Positions 6,079 through 6,164 of a stretch of 6,164 nucleotides of DNA are shown here, piece by piece. A model generated the notes under the pieces. It did not search any database and had not been told where the DNA came from. It was given only the letters and a program-made list of their open reading frames with translations. The position numbers and the translations under genes were made by a program. The stretch comes from Pseudomonadota bacterium (GTDB lineage Bacteria; Pseudomonadota; Gammaproteobacteria; Burkholderiales; Gallionellaceae): contig JAJXTT010000119.1 of the NCBI GenBank assembly GCA_021783525.1, forward strand, positions 1 to 6,164. The letters run 5' to 3'. How positions within the stretch are numbered: the first letter of the stretch is position 1; the number at the start of each line of letters is the position of its first letter.

Positions 6079-6164
6079 ATGCCTTTCACCGAATTGCAAA
6101 ACGAACTGGACCAACGCGCGGCACTCGGCCTACTGCGCAGCCGCCGCACGCTGTCCAGCGCCCA
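6079..6164 (+). CDS. bioF: BioF, 8-amino-7-oxononanoate synthase (3' end outside window)
   Basis: Only 28 codons are visible, from the ATG at 6079 to the right edge: MPFTELQNELDQRAALGLLRS followed by RRTLSSA. This matches the N-terminal helix of BioF-type enzymes, where a short helical start leads into an L-D-x-R-x-A-x-G-L-x-R-x-R-R pattern before the PLP-enzyme core. BioF condenses pimeloyl-ACP with L-alanine to make KAPA, the first committed step of biotin-ring assembly. Its position downstream of bioB on the same strand is common in proteobacterial biotin operons and supports the call. No good Shine-Dalgarno sequence precedes the ATG. In-frame GTG codons at 6061 and 6070 are alternative starts, both inside the right arm of the inverted repeat. 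None of the catalytic residues, such as the PLP lysine, lies within the window. Confidence 0.75.
   Translation, partial: MPFTELQNELDQRAALGLLRSRRTLSSA

Overview
The window reads as chromosomal DNA from a GC-rich Gram-negative bacterium, most likely a betaproteobacterium. A Gallionellaceae/Nitrosomonadales-like lineage is my guess from the protein style and gene neighbourhood; no marker gene settles it. The evidence is an outer-membrane secretin lipoprotein, an MSHA-type pilus assembly run, and a proteobacterial biotin cluster with a ComF-family gene beside it. Coding density is very high. There are no RNA genes, insertion sequences, phage genes or CRISPR arrays.

Left part (1-4222, + strand): four tightly packed genes of an MSHA-type (type IV) pilus assembly operon in the order mshK (5' end outside the window), mshL (secretin), mshM (ExeA-like AAA ATPase) and mshN (membrane-anchored TPR protein). 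The junctions are a 4-base ATGA overlap, a 1-base gap and another 4-base ATGA overlap, so the genes are almost certainly co-transcribed and translationally coupled. MshL would form the outer-membrane pore. MshK, MshM and MshN are accessory factors expected to act with it at the inner membrane and in the periplasm. The assembly ATPase (mshE) and platform gene (mshG) that follow mshN in Vibrio are not here.

Middle (4205-4879, - strand): a ComF/GntX-family phosphoribosyltransferase-like gene with an N-terminal cysteine-rich zinc-finger region. It converges on mshN, and their 3' ends overlap by 18 bases.

Right part (4880-6164, + strand): a 119-base divergent intergenic region, then bioB (biotin synthase, all cluster ligands present), an 81-base spacer almost filled by an imperfect inverted repeat with a 9-base internal period, and the first 28 codons of what looks like bioF (KAPA synthase), cut by the window edge. 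BioF and BioB catalyse the first and last steps of biotin-ring assembly, so this is probably the start of a biotin operon.

I see no clearly new biological system. The points most worth following up are the CACAGAG-type inverted repeat between bioB and bioF, the break in the usual msh gene order after mshN, and the recurring closeness of comF-type genes to biotin genes.
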